Source: Candidatus Binatia bacterium (GTDB lineage Bacteria; Desulfobacterota; Binatia; UBA9968). From it: 64,000 nucleotides of DNA. Made by a program: the position numbers and the translations under genes. The notes under the pieces were generated by a model. That model was not told where the DNA came from, did no database searches, and worked only from the letters and a program-made list of their open reading frames with translations. Where the stretch lies: NCBI GenBank assembly GCA_036504975.1, contig DASXUF010000080.1:1-64000 (forward strand), written 5' to 3'. Shown here piece after piece: positions 26,076 to 34,073 of this stretch; positions within the stretch are counted from its first letter, which is position 1, and each line of letters begins with the position of its first letter.

Positions 26076-27842
26076 ATGAAGAAGACCGGAGCCGAGATAT
26101 TCGTCGAATCGCTGAAGCAGGAAGGCGTTGACGTTCTCTTTGGGATTCCCGGCGGAGTCGTACTCAAAATCTTCGACGTCCTGCACCAGCAGAAAGACGT
26201 GGAGGTGATTCTCACCCGGCACGAGCAGGGCGCGGCGCACATGGCCGAAGGCTACGCCAAGGCCACGGGAAAGGCGGGCGTGTGTCTTGTGACCTCCGGC
26301 CCCGGCATGACCAACATCGTCACCGGCCTGGCCGACGCGTTCATGGACTCGGTTCCGCTCGTCGCCTTCACCGGCCAGGTCTCGACCAACCTCATCGGCA
26401 ACGACGCGTTCCAGGAAGCGGACAACGTTGGCATCAGCCGCCCCTGCACCAAGCACAACGTGTTGGTGAAAGACGTGAACGATCTCGCCCGCACGATCAA
26501 AGAGGCGTTTTACATCGCCACGACCGGACGGCCCGGACCGGTGCTCGTCGATATTCCCAAAGACGTGAGCACCGACAAGGCCGAGTTCAAATATCCCGAC
26601 AAAGTGAGCCTCCGGGGCTACAATCCGACCATCGAAGGCAACAAGCACCAGATCAAGCAGGCCGCCGAAGAGATCATGAAGGCGAAAAAGCCGGTGATCT
26701 ACGTCGGCGGCGGCGCGCTGTTTTCCGACGCCGCGGACGAGCTTCTGGAGATGGCCGAGCTGACGCAGATCCCGGTCACGATGACGCTCATGGGGCTCGG
26801 CAGTTTTCCCGGCACGCATCCGCTTTCCATGGGTATGCTCGGGATGCACGGCAGCTACTGGAGCAACATGGCGATGCATCACGCCGACCTCTTGATCGCC
26901 GTCGGCGCGCGCTTCGACGACCGCGTGACCGGAAAACTTTCGGAGTTCAGTCCCGTCGCCCGGGTCGTTCATATCGATATCGATCCGACATCGATCAAGA
27001 AAAACGTCCACGCGCATATTCCGATCGTGGGCGACGTGCGCTCCGTGCTCAAGCAGTTGAACGTTCTTTTGCGCTCGCTCGACGGCAACGCTAACGAGCG
27101 AAAGCAGCAGTTGAAGCCGTGGCTCGGCCAGATCGAAGAGTGGAAGCGGGGCCATCCGTTCAAATACGAGCAAGACGACAAAGTCATCAAGCCGCAGTAC
27201 GTGCTCGAAAAGCTTTTCGAGATCACCAAGAACGAGGGGATCGTTGCCACCGACGTCGGCCAGCATCAAATGTGGGCGGCGCAGTATTTCAAAGGCAAGA
27301 AACCGCGCACGTTCATCACATCCGGCGGCCTGGGGACGATGGGCTTCGGCTTTCCCGCCGCGCTCGGCGCGCAGCGCGCCTATCCCGACAAGCTCGTGAT
27401 GTGCATCACGAGCGAGGGCAGCTTTCAGATGAATCTTCAGGAGCTGGCGACGGCCGCAGTCTACAAGCTGCCGGTGAAGATCGTCATGCTGAACAACGGC
27501 TTCCACGGCATGGTGCGCCAGTGGCAGGATCTTTTTTACGAAGGCCGCTACGCCTCCAGCGACCTGGGCAAGATTCCGGACTTCATCAAGCTCGGCGAGG
27601 CTTACGGCATTCCGGGCTGGCGGGCCGAGAAGCCGGCCGAGGTGGAGTCCGTCATTCGCGAGGGACTCAAATACAAAGGCCCGGCGATATTGGATTTCCA
27701 GATCTATCCTTTTGAGAACTGCTACCCGATGATTCCCGCAGGCGGCCCCCATCATGAGATGGTCCTGGAAGACCCGCCGGACCTTAGGAGTGGAGCCAAG
27801 AAAAAGCCGATCGAGGAGAAAGAGGGAGAGCTTCCCGCCTGA
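26076..27842 (+). CDS. ilvB: Acetolactate synthase, large (catalytic) subunit
   Basis: Condenses pyruvate with pyruvate or 2-oxobutyrate in branched-chain amino acid synthesis. The 588-residue protein shows GAEIFVESLKQEGVDVLFGI, PGG, catalytic Glu in TRHEQGAAHMAEGYAKATGK, SGPGMTN, the FAD-binding region (GMLGMHGSYWSNMAM) and GLGTMGFGFPAALGA. The ThDP/Mg motif reads TSEGSFQMNLQEL...LNN, with Glu where GDGS has Asp; a GEGS variant is known in AHAS of other bacteria. The small-subunit gene follows, supporting the assignment. Confidence 0.94.
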   Translation: MKKTGAEIFVESLKQEGVDVLFGIPGGVVLKIFDVLHQQKDVEVILTRHEQGAAHMAEGYAKATGKAGVCLVTSGPGMTNIVTGLADAFMDSVPLVAFTGQVSTNLIGNDAFQEADNVGISRPCTKHNVLVKDVNDLARTIKEAFYIATTGRPGPVLVDIPKDVSTDKAEFKYPDKVSLRGYNPTIEGNKHQIKQAAEEIMKAKKPVIYVGGGALFSDAADELLEMAELTQIPVTMTLMGLGSFPGTHPLSMGMLGMHGSYWSNMAMHHADLLIAVGARFDDRVTGKLSEFSPVARVVHIDIDPTSIKKNVHAHIPIVGDVRSVLKQLNVLLRSLDGNANERKQQLKPWLGQIEEWKRGHPFKYEQDDKVIKPQYVLEKLFEITKNEGIVATDVGQHQMWAAQYFKGKKPRTFITSGGLGTMGFGFPAALGAQRAYPDKLVMCITSEGSFQMNLQELATAAVYKLPVKIVMLNNGFHGMVRQWQDLFYEGRYASSDLGKIPDFIKLGEAYGIPGWRAEKPAEVESVIREGLKYKGPAILDFQIYPFENCYPMIPAGGPHHEMVLEDPPDLRSGAKKKPIEEKEGELPA

Positions 27843-27912
27843 GTTTCGTTTTTCGTGTATCGTTACTCGTTCATTGAGTCGACGAATATACGAGTAGACG
27901 AGTAACGACACC
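27843..27912 (+). promoter_or_regulatory. Hairpin in the ilvB-ilvN spacer
   Basis: Arms TCGTTACTCGT (27860-27870) and ACGAGTAACGA (27898-27908) are exact 11-bp complements. The right arm ends four bases before the ilvN ATG, where a ribosome binding site would be expected and none is obvious. The structure could therefore limit ilvN translation or act as partial terminator; this is inference. Confidence 0.5.
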
Positions 27913-28437
27913 ATGGAACACATCATCTCCGTTCTAGTCGAGAACAAGTTCGGCGTCCTCGCCAGAGTCGCGGGCTTGTTCAGCGCCCGCGGCTACAACA
28001 TCGAGAGCCTGTCGGTCGCGCCCACCTTGGACCCGGAGACCTCGCTCATCACGATCGTCACCGTCGGCGACGACCGCATCGTCGAACAGATCATCAAGCA
28101 GCTCAACAAAGTCGTCGAGGTGCTGAAGGTGATCGATTTGACGGAGGCGAGCCACCTCGACCGCGAGACCGCCCTCATCAAGATCAACACCAACACCAAG
28201 CCGGAGCATCGCGACGAAGCGGTCAGGATCTGCGATATCTTCCGCGCCAAGATCGTCGATTCGTCGCCCACGACCTATACGCTCGAGATCACCGGCGACA
28301 CGGACAAGGTCGAGGCGTTGATCAATCTTTTACGGCCGCTCGGAATCAAGGAACTCGTCCGCACCGGGCGGATCGCCATCGCGCGGGAGGCCGCCAAGGT
28401 CACCACCCGCCACAATTCCCAACAGCCCAAGGCCTAG
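27913..28437 (+). CDS. ilvN: Acetolactate synthase, small (regulatory) subunit
   Basis: 174-residue regulatory subunit that activates the catalytic subunit and confers valine feedback inhibition. The N-terminal ACT domain is clear (HIISVLVENKFGVLARVAGL, FSARGYNIESLSVAPT), followed by the ALS_ss_C domain (ALIKINTNTK, RICDIFRAKIVDSSPTTYTL, LRPLGIKELVRTGRIAIARE). Normal length. It is separated from ilvB by a 70-base hairpin-containing spacer. ilvC is not in the window. Confidence 0.94.
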   Translation: MEHIISVLVENKFGVLARVAGLFSARGYNIESLSVAPTLDPETSLITIVTVGDDRIVEQIIKQLNKVVEVLKVIDLTEASHLDRETALIKINTNTKPEHRDEAVRICDIFRAKIVDSSPTTYTLEITGDTDKVEALINLLRPLGIKELVRTGRIAIAREAAKVTTRHNSQQPKA

Positions 28438-28726
28438 CCATTTTCGATTTTAGATCCTTCGACTTCGCTCAGGACAGGTTTTGGGTTTTTGATCAATCGA
28501 AAATCGGCTCAGCCAAAAAGAGAGGCTGATCAGCCTCGGGCTGAAATCGAAAATCTAAAATAAAACTCCATTTACTTCACTGTAGGACCAACCCGGCCTC
28601 CGACCCTGCCCGTCAACACCCAGTTCCGATATAGCCTAGGCCTTCCTTGACAAACCGCCTGGAAAGTTTCTATGGAGAACTGTCGGCTTCTAAAGGGCCA
28701 CGGACCGGGGCAGAGGAGTCAAGAAC
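28438..28726. repeat. A+T-rich inverted-repeat element and promoter region before the paralogue array
   Basis: 28438-28565 contains TTTTCGATTTTAGATCC and AAATCGAAAATCTAAAAT arms around GAGGCTGATCAGCCTC (a palindrome), plus a TCCTTCGACTTCGCTCAGGA half-site. Downstream, TTGACA at 28647-28652 with TATGGA 18 bases later (28671-28676) may be the promoter of the first paralogue. Confidence 0.5.
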
Positions 28727-30463
28727 GTGAAACGCTGGATCGGGTTGTCCGTCTTGGGAATGTCGGCGGTGTTGGCGATGGCGGCCGAGAGTCCTAAATA
28801 TCCTCAGCCGCGTTTTCCTTCCTACTTAAAACCTCCCAAATCCGTCGAAGAGATCATGCCGTTCGCGCGCGCCGCGGTGCGCCAGACCGGCGGGAGAACG
28901 CCGCTCGGCTTAGTGGAAAAGGGGACGGCAGCGGCGATTTTCACCGAGCCTGCCGCCGAGGAAATGGTCTTGCAGGCGATCAAGAAGGCTTACGAGGAGC
29001 GCGGCGTCAAGGTCTATGTCGTGCCGGAGTACGAGCTGCTCGGCGTCAGCAAGGACGAGGCCCGAAAGGCCATCAAGGCGATACGCTGGTACACGTCGGA
29101 ACAGGGCTACATGGAGGTGTCGCGCTGGATCAACGAGCGCTTTGTCGAACCGGACGCGCCTAAGAAATGGTTGAGCGAGCGGCGGCCGGATCTGTACAAA
29201 GCAATGTTCGGTCCTGAAGAAGAGGTTCCAGTAAAGCTGAAAGATATTGCGCGCCAGTTCGGCGGGCCTAGCGTGGCCGAAGGGATCATCAAATTTTTAG
29301 ACCAACATCCCGATGTCAAAGCGGTGTTCTGGCGCAGGGGCGGCCGACCGCGGACCGCGAGGCTCCTTAAACAGCACAGCGCCAAATTTTTTGGCAATTT
29401 CATTTTCGACAACCGCTATGAGCTGATGAACAAAGCGTCAAGTTTTCCCGGCGACGTATGGAAGCTTGCCGAGGAACGGGTCGTGGAGCCTCTGGCATGG
29501 ACGGATCGCGTCGAGGCCAGCGACCCCGAAGGAACGCGAATGTCCTTCGATGTGACGGACGAGCAGGCGAAAATCTGGGGCTCCGCGGCCTATCTTCAAG
29601 GCCATCTCTTTCTTTCCCCCTATCAGGCGACGGGCCGTTTCCCGTACTCCTCCGTCGATTATCCGGCCTTGCAAAAGAAGTGGAATCCTCCGCTGATCAT
29701 AAAAGCCAACGGCGTCTTCGCCGGGACCAACAATCATGCCGGCTCCTTCCCTCGCATCGAAGTTCACGTGAAGGACGGCTACGTGACGGAAGTCAAAGGC
29801 GGCGGCACCTACGGCGAGCTGTGGCGGGAGTTTCTCAAATATCCCAAGATCAACGAGCTGACTTACCCCTATCAAGACAAGCCCGGATACTGGTGGTTTT
29901 ACGAAGCAGGCTTAGGCACGAATCCCAAGTTCTTCAAACGGCCCGATGAAAACATGGAAGGCAACAACGAATCGGAGCGCAACAACGCGGGCGTCATTCA
30001 TTGGGGCTTCGGCGGCAGCGTCGTGCACGACCCCGACAAACCGGAGGAGTCGAAGGCCTGGATCGATTTTCCCAAGCAGCACGCCTTGCCGAAAGATCAC
30101 TGGTGGCATATCCATAACATGCTGCCGACCTATCGCGTGCGCGTGCGCGGAACGAAGAATACCTGGCTCACCGTCATCGACAGAGGCGAGCTGACAGCTT
30201 TCAGAAGTCCGGAGGTCCGTGCGCTCGCGTCGCGCTACGGCGACCCGAACGAGATATTGGCGGAGGACTGGGCGCCGCATATCCCCGGCATCACGGCGCC
30301 CGGCCGCTACGAGGATTATGCCAAGGATCCATGGAAGACGATCTCCCAAGTGATAAAAAAGATCAATGATGGCAGCTACGAATATTTTTATCCGCGTATG
30401 AAGAAGGCGGTAGGCTCCGCCACAAAGATTGGCGGATCCGCCTCCGGCGGAAGTAGGCAGTAA
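28727..30463 (+). CDS. Secreted M29-like paralogue 1 of 5
   Basis: 578-residue exported protein with a signal peptide (MKRWIGLSVLGMSAVLAMAA). No family name recognised with certainty. The fold appears related to M29 aminopeptidases and NicX-type dioxygenases: an N-terminal GLVEKGTAAAIFTEPAAEEM and AYEERGVKVYVVPEYELL domain, then NGVFAGTNNHAGSFPRIEVH, EAGLGTNPKFF (~393-403), GVIHWGFG (~420-427) and DHWWHIHN (~457-464). In M29 the corresponding blocks supply metal ligands, ending HxD; here it is HxHN. Metal-dependent hydrolase or ring-opening activity in the periplasm is an inference. The GTG start has GAGGAG 8 bases upstream. The extra C-terminal tail is Gly/Ser-rich. Confidence 0.6.
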   Translation: MKRWIGLSVLGMSAVLAMAAESPKYPQPRFPSYLKPPKSVEEIMPFARAAVRQTGGRTPLGLVEKGTAAAIFTEPAAEEMVLQAIKKAYEERGVKVYVVPEYELLGVSKDEARKAIKAIRWYTSEQGYMEVSRWINERFVEPDAPKKWLSERRPDLYKAMFGPEEEVPVKLKDIARQFGGPSVAEGIIKFLDQHPDVKAVFWRRGGRPRTARLLKQHSAKFFGNFIFDNRYELMNKASSFPGDVWKLAEERVVEPLAWTDRVEASDPEGTRMSFDVTDEQAKIWGSAAYLQGHLFLSPYQATGRFPYSSVDYPALQKKWNPPLIIKANGVFAGTNNHAGSFPRIEVHVKDGYVTEVKGGGTYGELWREFLKYPKINELTYPYQDKPGYWWFYEAGLGTNPKFFKRPDENMEGNNESERNNAGVIHWGFGGSVVHDPDKPEESKAWIDFPKQHALPKDHWWHIHNMLPTYRVRVRGTKNTWLTVIDRGELTAFRSPEVRALASRYGDPNEILAEDWAPHIPGITAPGRYEDYAKDPWKTISQVIKKINDGSYEYFYPRMKKAVGSATKIGGSASGGSRQ

Positions 30464-30485
30464 GCAGAAGGCAAAAGAGGGCAAC

Positions 30486-32183
30486 ATGATCCGCTCGGTA
30501 CTTTTCATCCTCGGAACTACATGTCTGGCTTTGACCGTCGTCGCATGGAGCGCGGAGCAGGCCAAGTATCCGTCGCCGCGTTTTCCTTCTTACATCAAAC
30601 CTCCCAAGTCGATCGAAGACGTCATGCCGTTTGCGCGCGCCGCCGTGAGGCAAACCGGCGGACGGACGCCGCTGGGTTTGGCGGAGAAAGGCCAGACGGT
30701 GGCAATCTTCAGCGAGCCGAAGGCCGACGAGATGGTCATGCAGGCGATCAAAAAGGCCTACGAAGAGCGCGGCGTGAAAGTTCAGATCGTTCCCGAGCAC
30801 CAACTCCTCGGCGTGAGCAAGCAAGAGGCGTTGAAAGCTGTCAAGGCGCTTCAGTGGTTCACGTCGGAGCAGGGTTACATGGAAGCGAATCGCTGGATCA
30901 TGCGCAGCTTCGCCGACCCGGAAGGCCCCAAGAAGTGGCTCAAGGAGCGCAGGCCCGATCTCTACAAAGCGCTGTTTGAAAAAGAAGAAGCAACGTCTCC
31001 GGAGCAAGTCGAGCTGGCGAGAAAATTCGGCGGCAGAAACGTCGCGCAGGCGATCATCAAATACCTCGACCAGCATCCGGAAGTGAACATGGTGTTCTGG
31101 CGCCGCGGCGGGCGGACCAATACGAAAAGGGCGCTCGAGCCCCATGAGAACAAGCTCTACGGGAATTTCATTTTCGACAACCGCTACGAGCTGATGAACA
31201 AAGCCTCCACTTTTCCCGGCGACGTCTGGCGGCTCGTCGAGGAGAGGGTCATCGAGCCGCTTGCGTGGGTTGACCGCGCGCAGGTGTCCGATCCCGAAGG
31301 AACGAACTTTTCCTTCGAACTGGACGAGAAGCAGGCCCAGGCGTGGGGCAAAGGCGCTTACCAGCAAGGACATCTTTTTATGTTTCCCCATCAGGCCACC
31401 GGCCGTTTTCCCTACTCGTCGGTCGACTATCCGGCTTTCACGAAAGATTACCTTCACCGCTATCTCGTCAAGGTCAACGGCGTGTTCGCCGGAACCAACA
31501 ACCACGCCGGCTCCTATCCTCGCATCGAAGTTCACGTCAAAGACGGCTATGTGAAAGAGATCAAAGGCGGCGGGATCTATGGCGAAGCGTGGCGCGAATT
31601 TTTAAAGTATCCGAAGATCAACGAGCTGACCTATCCCTATCACGATCAACCGGGCTACTGGTGGATCTACGAGGCCGGCATGGGAACCAACCCGAAATTC
31701 TTCAAGCGCCCCGACGAGAACATGGAAGGCGAAAATAGCTCCGAGCGCAACAACGCCGGGGTTATTCACTGGGGTTTCGGCTTGCGGTTGGACCACGGCC
31801 CGGACAAAGCCGTCGAGTCCAAGGAATGGATGGACTTCGCCAAACAGCACGGCCTTCCCAACGATCACTGGTGGCACATCCACAATCTGCTCCCCACGTA
31901 TCGGGTGCGAGTGCGGGGAACGAAAAATACCTGGCTCACGCTGATCGACAAGGGCGAGCTGACCTCGTTAAAGGGACCCGAGATCCGCGCGCTGGCGTCG
32001 CGCTACGGCGACCCGAATGAAGTCCTGAGCGACGACTGGGCGCCGCACCTTCCCGGCATCAACGCCCCCGGACGCTACGACGACTACGCCAAAGATCCCT
32101 GGAAAACGCTGACGACGGTGATGAAAAAAATCGAAGCGGGTACCTACGAGTACTTTTATCCGGCGGTGAAGAAAAAGCCGTAA
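30486..32183 (+). CDS. Secreted M29-like paralogue 2 of 5
   Basis: 565 residues from the ATG at 30486 (GAGGG upstream), signal peptide ending near VVAWSAEQ. It shares every landmark with paralogue 1: RFPSYIKPPKSIEDVMPFAR, TSEQGYMEANRWI, KERRPDLYKALF, FGNFIFDNRYELMNKAS-type block (YGNFIFDNRYELMNKAS here), QATGRFPYSSVDYPAF, the NGVFAGTNNHAGSYPRIEVH loop, GMGTNPKFFKRPDENMEG, GVIHWGFG and DHWWHIHNLLPTYRVR. The 22-base gap to paralogue 1 implies one transcript. Function is as unknown as for copy 1. The extended upstream reading frame is the tail of the previous gene's region. Confidence 0.6.
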   Translation: MIRSVLFILGTTCLALTVVAWSAEQAKYPSPRFPSYIKPPKSIEDVMPFARAAVRQTGGRTPLGLAEKGQTVAIFSEPKADEMVMQAIKKAYEERGVKVQIVPEHQLLGVSKQEALKAVKALQWFTSEQGYMEANRWIMRSFADPEGPKKWLKERRPDLYKALFEKEEATSPEQVELARKFGGRNVAQAIIKYLDQHPEVNMVFWRRGGRTNTKRALEPHENKLYGNFIFDNRYELMNKASTFPGDVWRLVEERVIEPLAWVDRAQVSDPEGTNFSFELDEKQAQAWGKGAYQQGHLFMFPHQATGRFPYSSVDYPAFTKDYLHRYLVKVNGVFAGTNNHAGSYPRIEVHVKDGYVKEIKGGGIYGEAWREFLKYPKINELTYPYHDQPGYWWIYEAGMGTNPKFFKRPDENMEGENSSERNNAGVIHWGFGLRLDHGPDKAVESKEWMDFAKQHGLPNDHWWHIHNLLPTYRVRVRGTKNTWLTLIDKGELTSLKGPEIRALASRYGDPNEVLSDDWAPHLPGINAPGRYDDYAKDPWKTLTTVMKKIEAGTYEYFYPAVKKKP

Positions 32184-32308
32184 GGGCTTAAAGTGAGAAA
32201 ATTTTAGATTTTCGATTTCAGCCAAAGGACTGATCAGCCTTTGGCTGAGCCGATTTTCGATTCAATCTAAAATCCAAAATCTAAAATCGAAAATGGCTGG
32301 GGGGTGCA
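32184..32308. repeat. A+T-rich inverted-repeat element with central hairpin
   Basis: The stem CAGCCAAAGG (32219-32228) / CCTTTGGCTG (32238-32247) with a 9-base loop is flanked by TTTTAGATTTTCGATTT on the left and AATCTAAAATCCAAAATC plus TAAAATCGAAAAT on the right. Same family as the elements at 28438-28565, 37868-37940 and 39665-39733. Confidence 0.65.
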
Positions 32309-34003
32309 ATGCCTCGCTGGATCGCGGCAATAATCTTACTGATCTCGCTCGGGTTCTCGGCGACAGTCTTCGAGACGGAACAGGGGAAATATCCACCGCC
32401 TCGTTTCCCTTCTTATGTAAAGCCGCCCAAGTCAATCGAGGACGTCATGCCGTTCGCGCGCGCGGCGGTGCGGCAGACCGGTGGGAGAACGCCGCTGGGG
32501 TTGGTGGAAAAAGGGATGACGGCGGCGCTCGTAACCGAGCCCACGGCGGACGACATGATTTTACAGGCACTCAAGCGCGCCTATGAGGAACGCGGCGTCA
32601 AGCTATTGGTCGTGCCGGAGCATGAAATCGCGGGAGTAAGCCGCGAAGACGCCATCAAGGCGGCTCAAGCGACGCGCTGGTTCACGTCGGAGCAAGGCTT
32701 CATGGAAGCGCATCGGTGGATCGTCGACCGCTTTCCCGATCCCGAGCCGGCGAAAAAATGGCTGCGCGAAAGAAGGCCGGACCTTTACAAGGCGATGTTC
32801 GAAAAAGGCGACGCGGTGCCGGAGTCGCTGAAAGAGATCAACCGGAAGTTGAGCCAGCAAAGCATCGGCGACGGTCTTGCCAAGTATTTCGACAGCCACC
32901 CTGTAAACGCGATCTTCTGGCGCCGCGGCGGCCGCCCCGGAACGCAGAAGGCGCTCAAGCAGCACGGCGACAAGTTTTTCGGCAACTTCATCTTCGACAA
33001 CCACTGGGAGCTGATGAACAAGGCCGCCACGTTTCCGGGCGACGTGTGGAAGCTGGCGGAGGAGAGGACCGTCGAGCCGCTCGCCTGGGTGGACCGCGCC
33101 GAAGTGACCGACCCCGAAGGGACCAATTTTTCCTTCGACGTGAGCGAAGAGCACGCGGGCATGTGGGGCGAAGGCGCCTATTTGCAGGGGCACCTCTTCA
33201 TGTTCCCCTCCCAGGCGACCGGCGGCTTCATGTACTCGAAGGTGGATTACCCGGCGCTGCAAAAAAAATGGCTCAAACCGATTCTCATCAAAGTAAACGG
33301 CGTCTTTGCGGGTACCAACAATCACACGGGCTCGTTCCCGCGGATCGAAGTCTACCTGAAGGACGGCCGCGTCCGCGAGGTCAAGGGCGGGGGTACCTAC
33401 GGCGATGTTTGGCGCGAGTTCCTCAAGTACCCGAAGATCAACGAGGCTCAGTACCCTTACTTTCCCGAGCCGGGCTACTGGTGGCTCCATGAGGCGGGTC
33501 TGGGCACCAATCCAAAGTTCTTCAAACGGCCCGACGAAAACCGGGTAGGCAATAATCAGTCGGAGCGCAACAACGGCGGCGTCATTCACTGGGGCTTCGG
33601 CCTGCGTCTTTATCACGGGCCCGAGGGGCCGACGGATTCCAAAGAATGGGCCGAGTTTACCAGAAAGAACGCGCTGCCGGACGATCATTGGTGGCACATT
33701 CACAACCTGCTCGTTACCTACCGTGTGCGCGTGCGCGGAACGAAAAACACCTGGCTCACGGTAATCGACAAGGGAGAGCTCACGGCCTACAGGAGTCCGG
33801 AAATTCGCGCGCTTGCGTCGCGTTACGGCGATCCGAGGGAGGTTTTAAGCGACGACTGGGCGCCGCACCTTCCGGGCATCAATGCGCCCGGACGCTACGA
33901 CGACTACGCGCGGGACCCATGGAAGACGTTCAGCGATGTCATGAACAAGATCGACGCGGGGACGTACGAATACTTTTACCCCGCGGTGAAGCAAAAAAAG
34001 TAA
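32309..34003 (+). CDS. Secreted M29-like paralogue 3 of 5
   Basis: 564 residues with signal peptide (MPRWIAAIILLISLGFSATV). All the landmark blocks of the family are kept, including VPEHEIAGVSREDAIK in the N-terminal domain, RRGGRPGTQKALKQHG mid-protein, NGVFAGTNNHTGSFPRIEVY, GLGTNPKFFKRPDENRVGNN, GVIHWGFGLRLYHG and DHWWHIHNLLVTYRVR. A W-to-Y change follows in EAQYPYFPEPGYWWLHEAG. The start lies after GGGGGG at 32298-32303. It precedes the FtsX-type permease gene by 70 bases. Confidence 0.6.
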   Translation: MPRWIAAIILLISLGFSATVFETEQGKYPPPRFPSYVKPPKSIEDVMPFARAAVRQTGGRTPLGLVEKGMTAALVTEPTADDMILQALKRAYEERGVKLLVVPEHEIAGVSREDAIKAAQATRWFTSEQGFMEAHRWIVDRFPDPEPAKKWLRERRPDLYKAMFEKGDAVPESLKEINRKLSQQSIGDGLAKYFDSHPVNAIFWRRGGRPGTQKALKQHGDKFFGNFIFDNHWELMNKAATFPGDVWKLAEERTVEPLAWVDRAEVTDPEGTNFSFDVSEEHAGMWGEGAYLQGHLFMFPSQATGGFMYSKVDYPALQKKWLKPILIKVNGVFAGTNNHTGSFPRIEVYLKDGRVREVKGGGTYGDVWREFLKYPKINEAQYPYFPEPGYWWLHEAGLGTNPKFFKRPDENRVGNNQSERNNGGVIHWGFGLRLYHGPEGPTDSKEWAEFTRKNALPDDHWWHIHNLLVTYRVRVRGTKNTWLTVIDKGELTAYRSPEIRALASRYGDPREVLSDDWAPHLPGINAPGRYDDYARDPWKTFSDVMNKIDAGTYEYFYPAVKQKK

Positions 34004-34073
34004 AGTAAAAAGGTTTTTATACTGGATTTCAACTCCGATCCAATCGAAAATCCAAAACCTGAATCCAAAATAT

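Noticed and set aside
27400..27440. TSEGS in place of GDGS in acetolactate synthase as a defect
   Set aside because: A Glu variant (GEGS) is familiar in acetolactate synthases of other bacteria, and all other motifs and the small subunit are present.
26016..27947. Long minus-strand open frame across ilvB
   Set aside because: It is a GC-rich antisense shadow of ilvB with no recognisable protein features.
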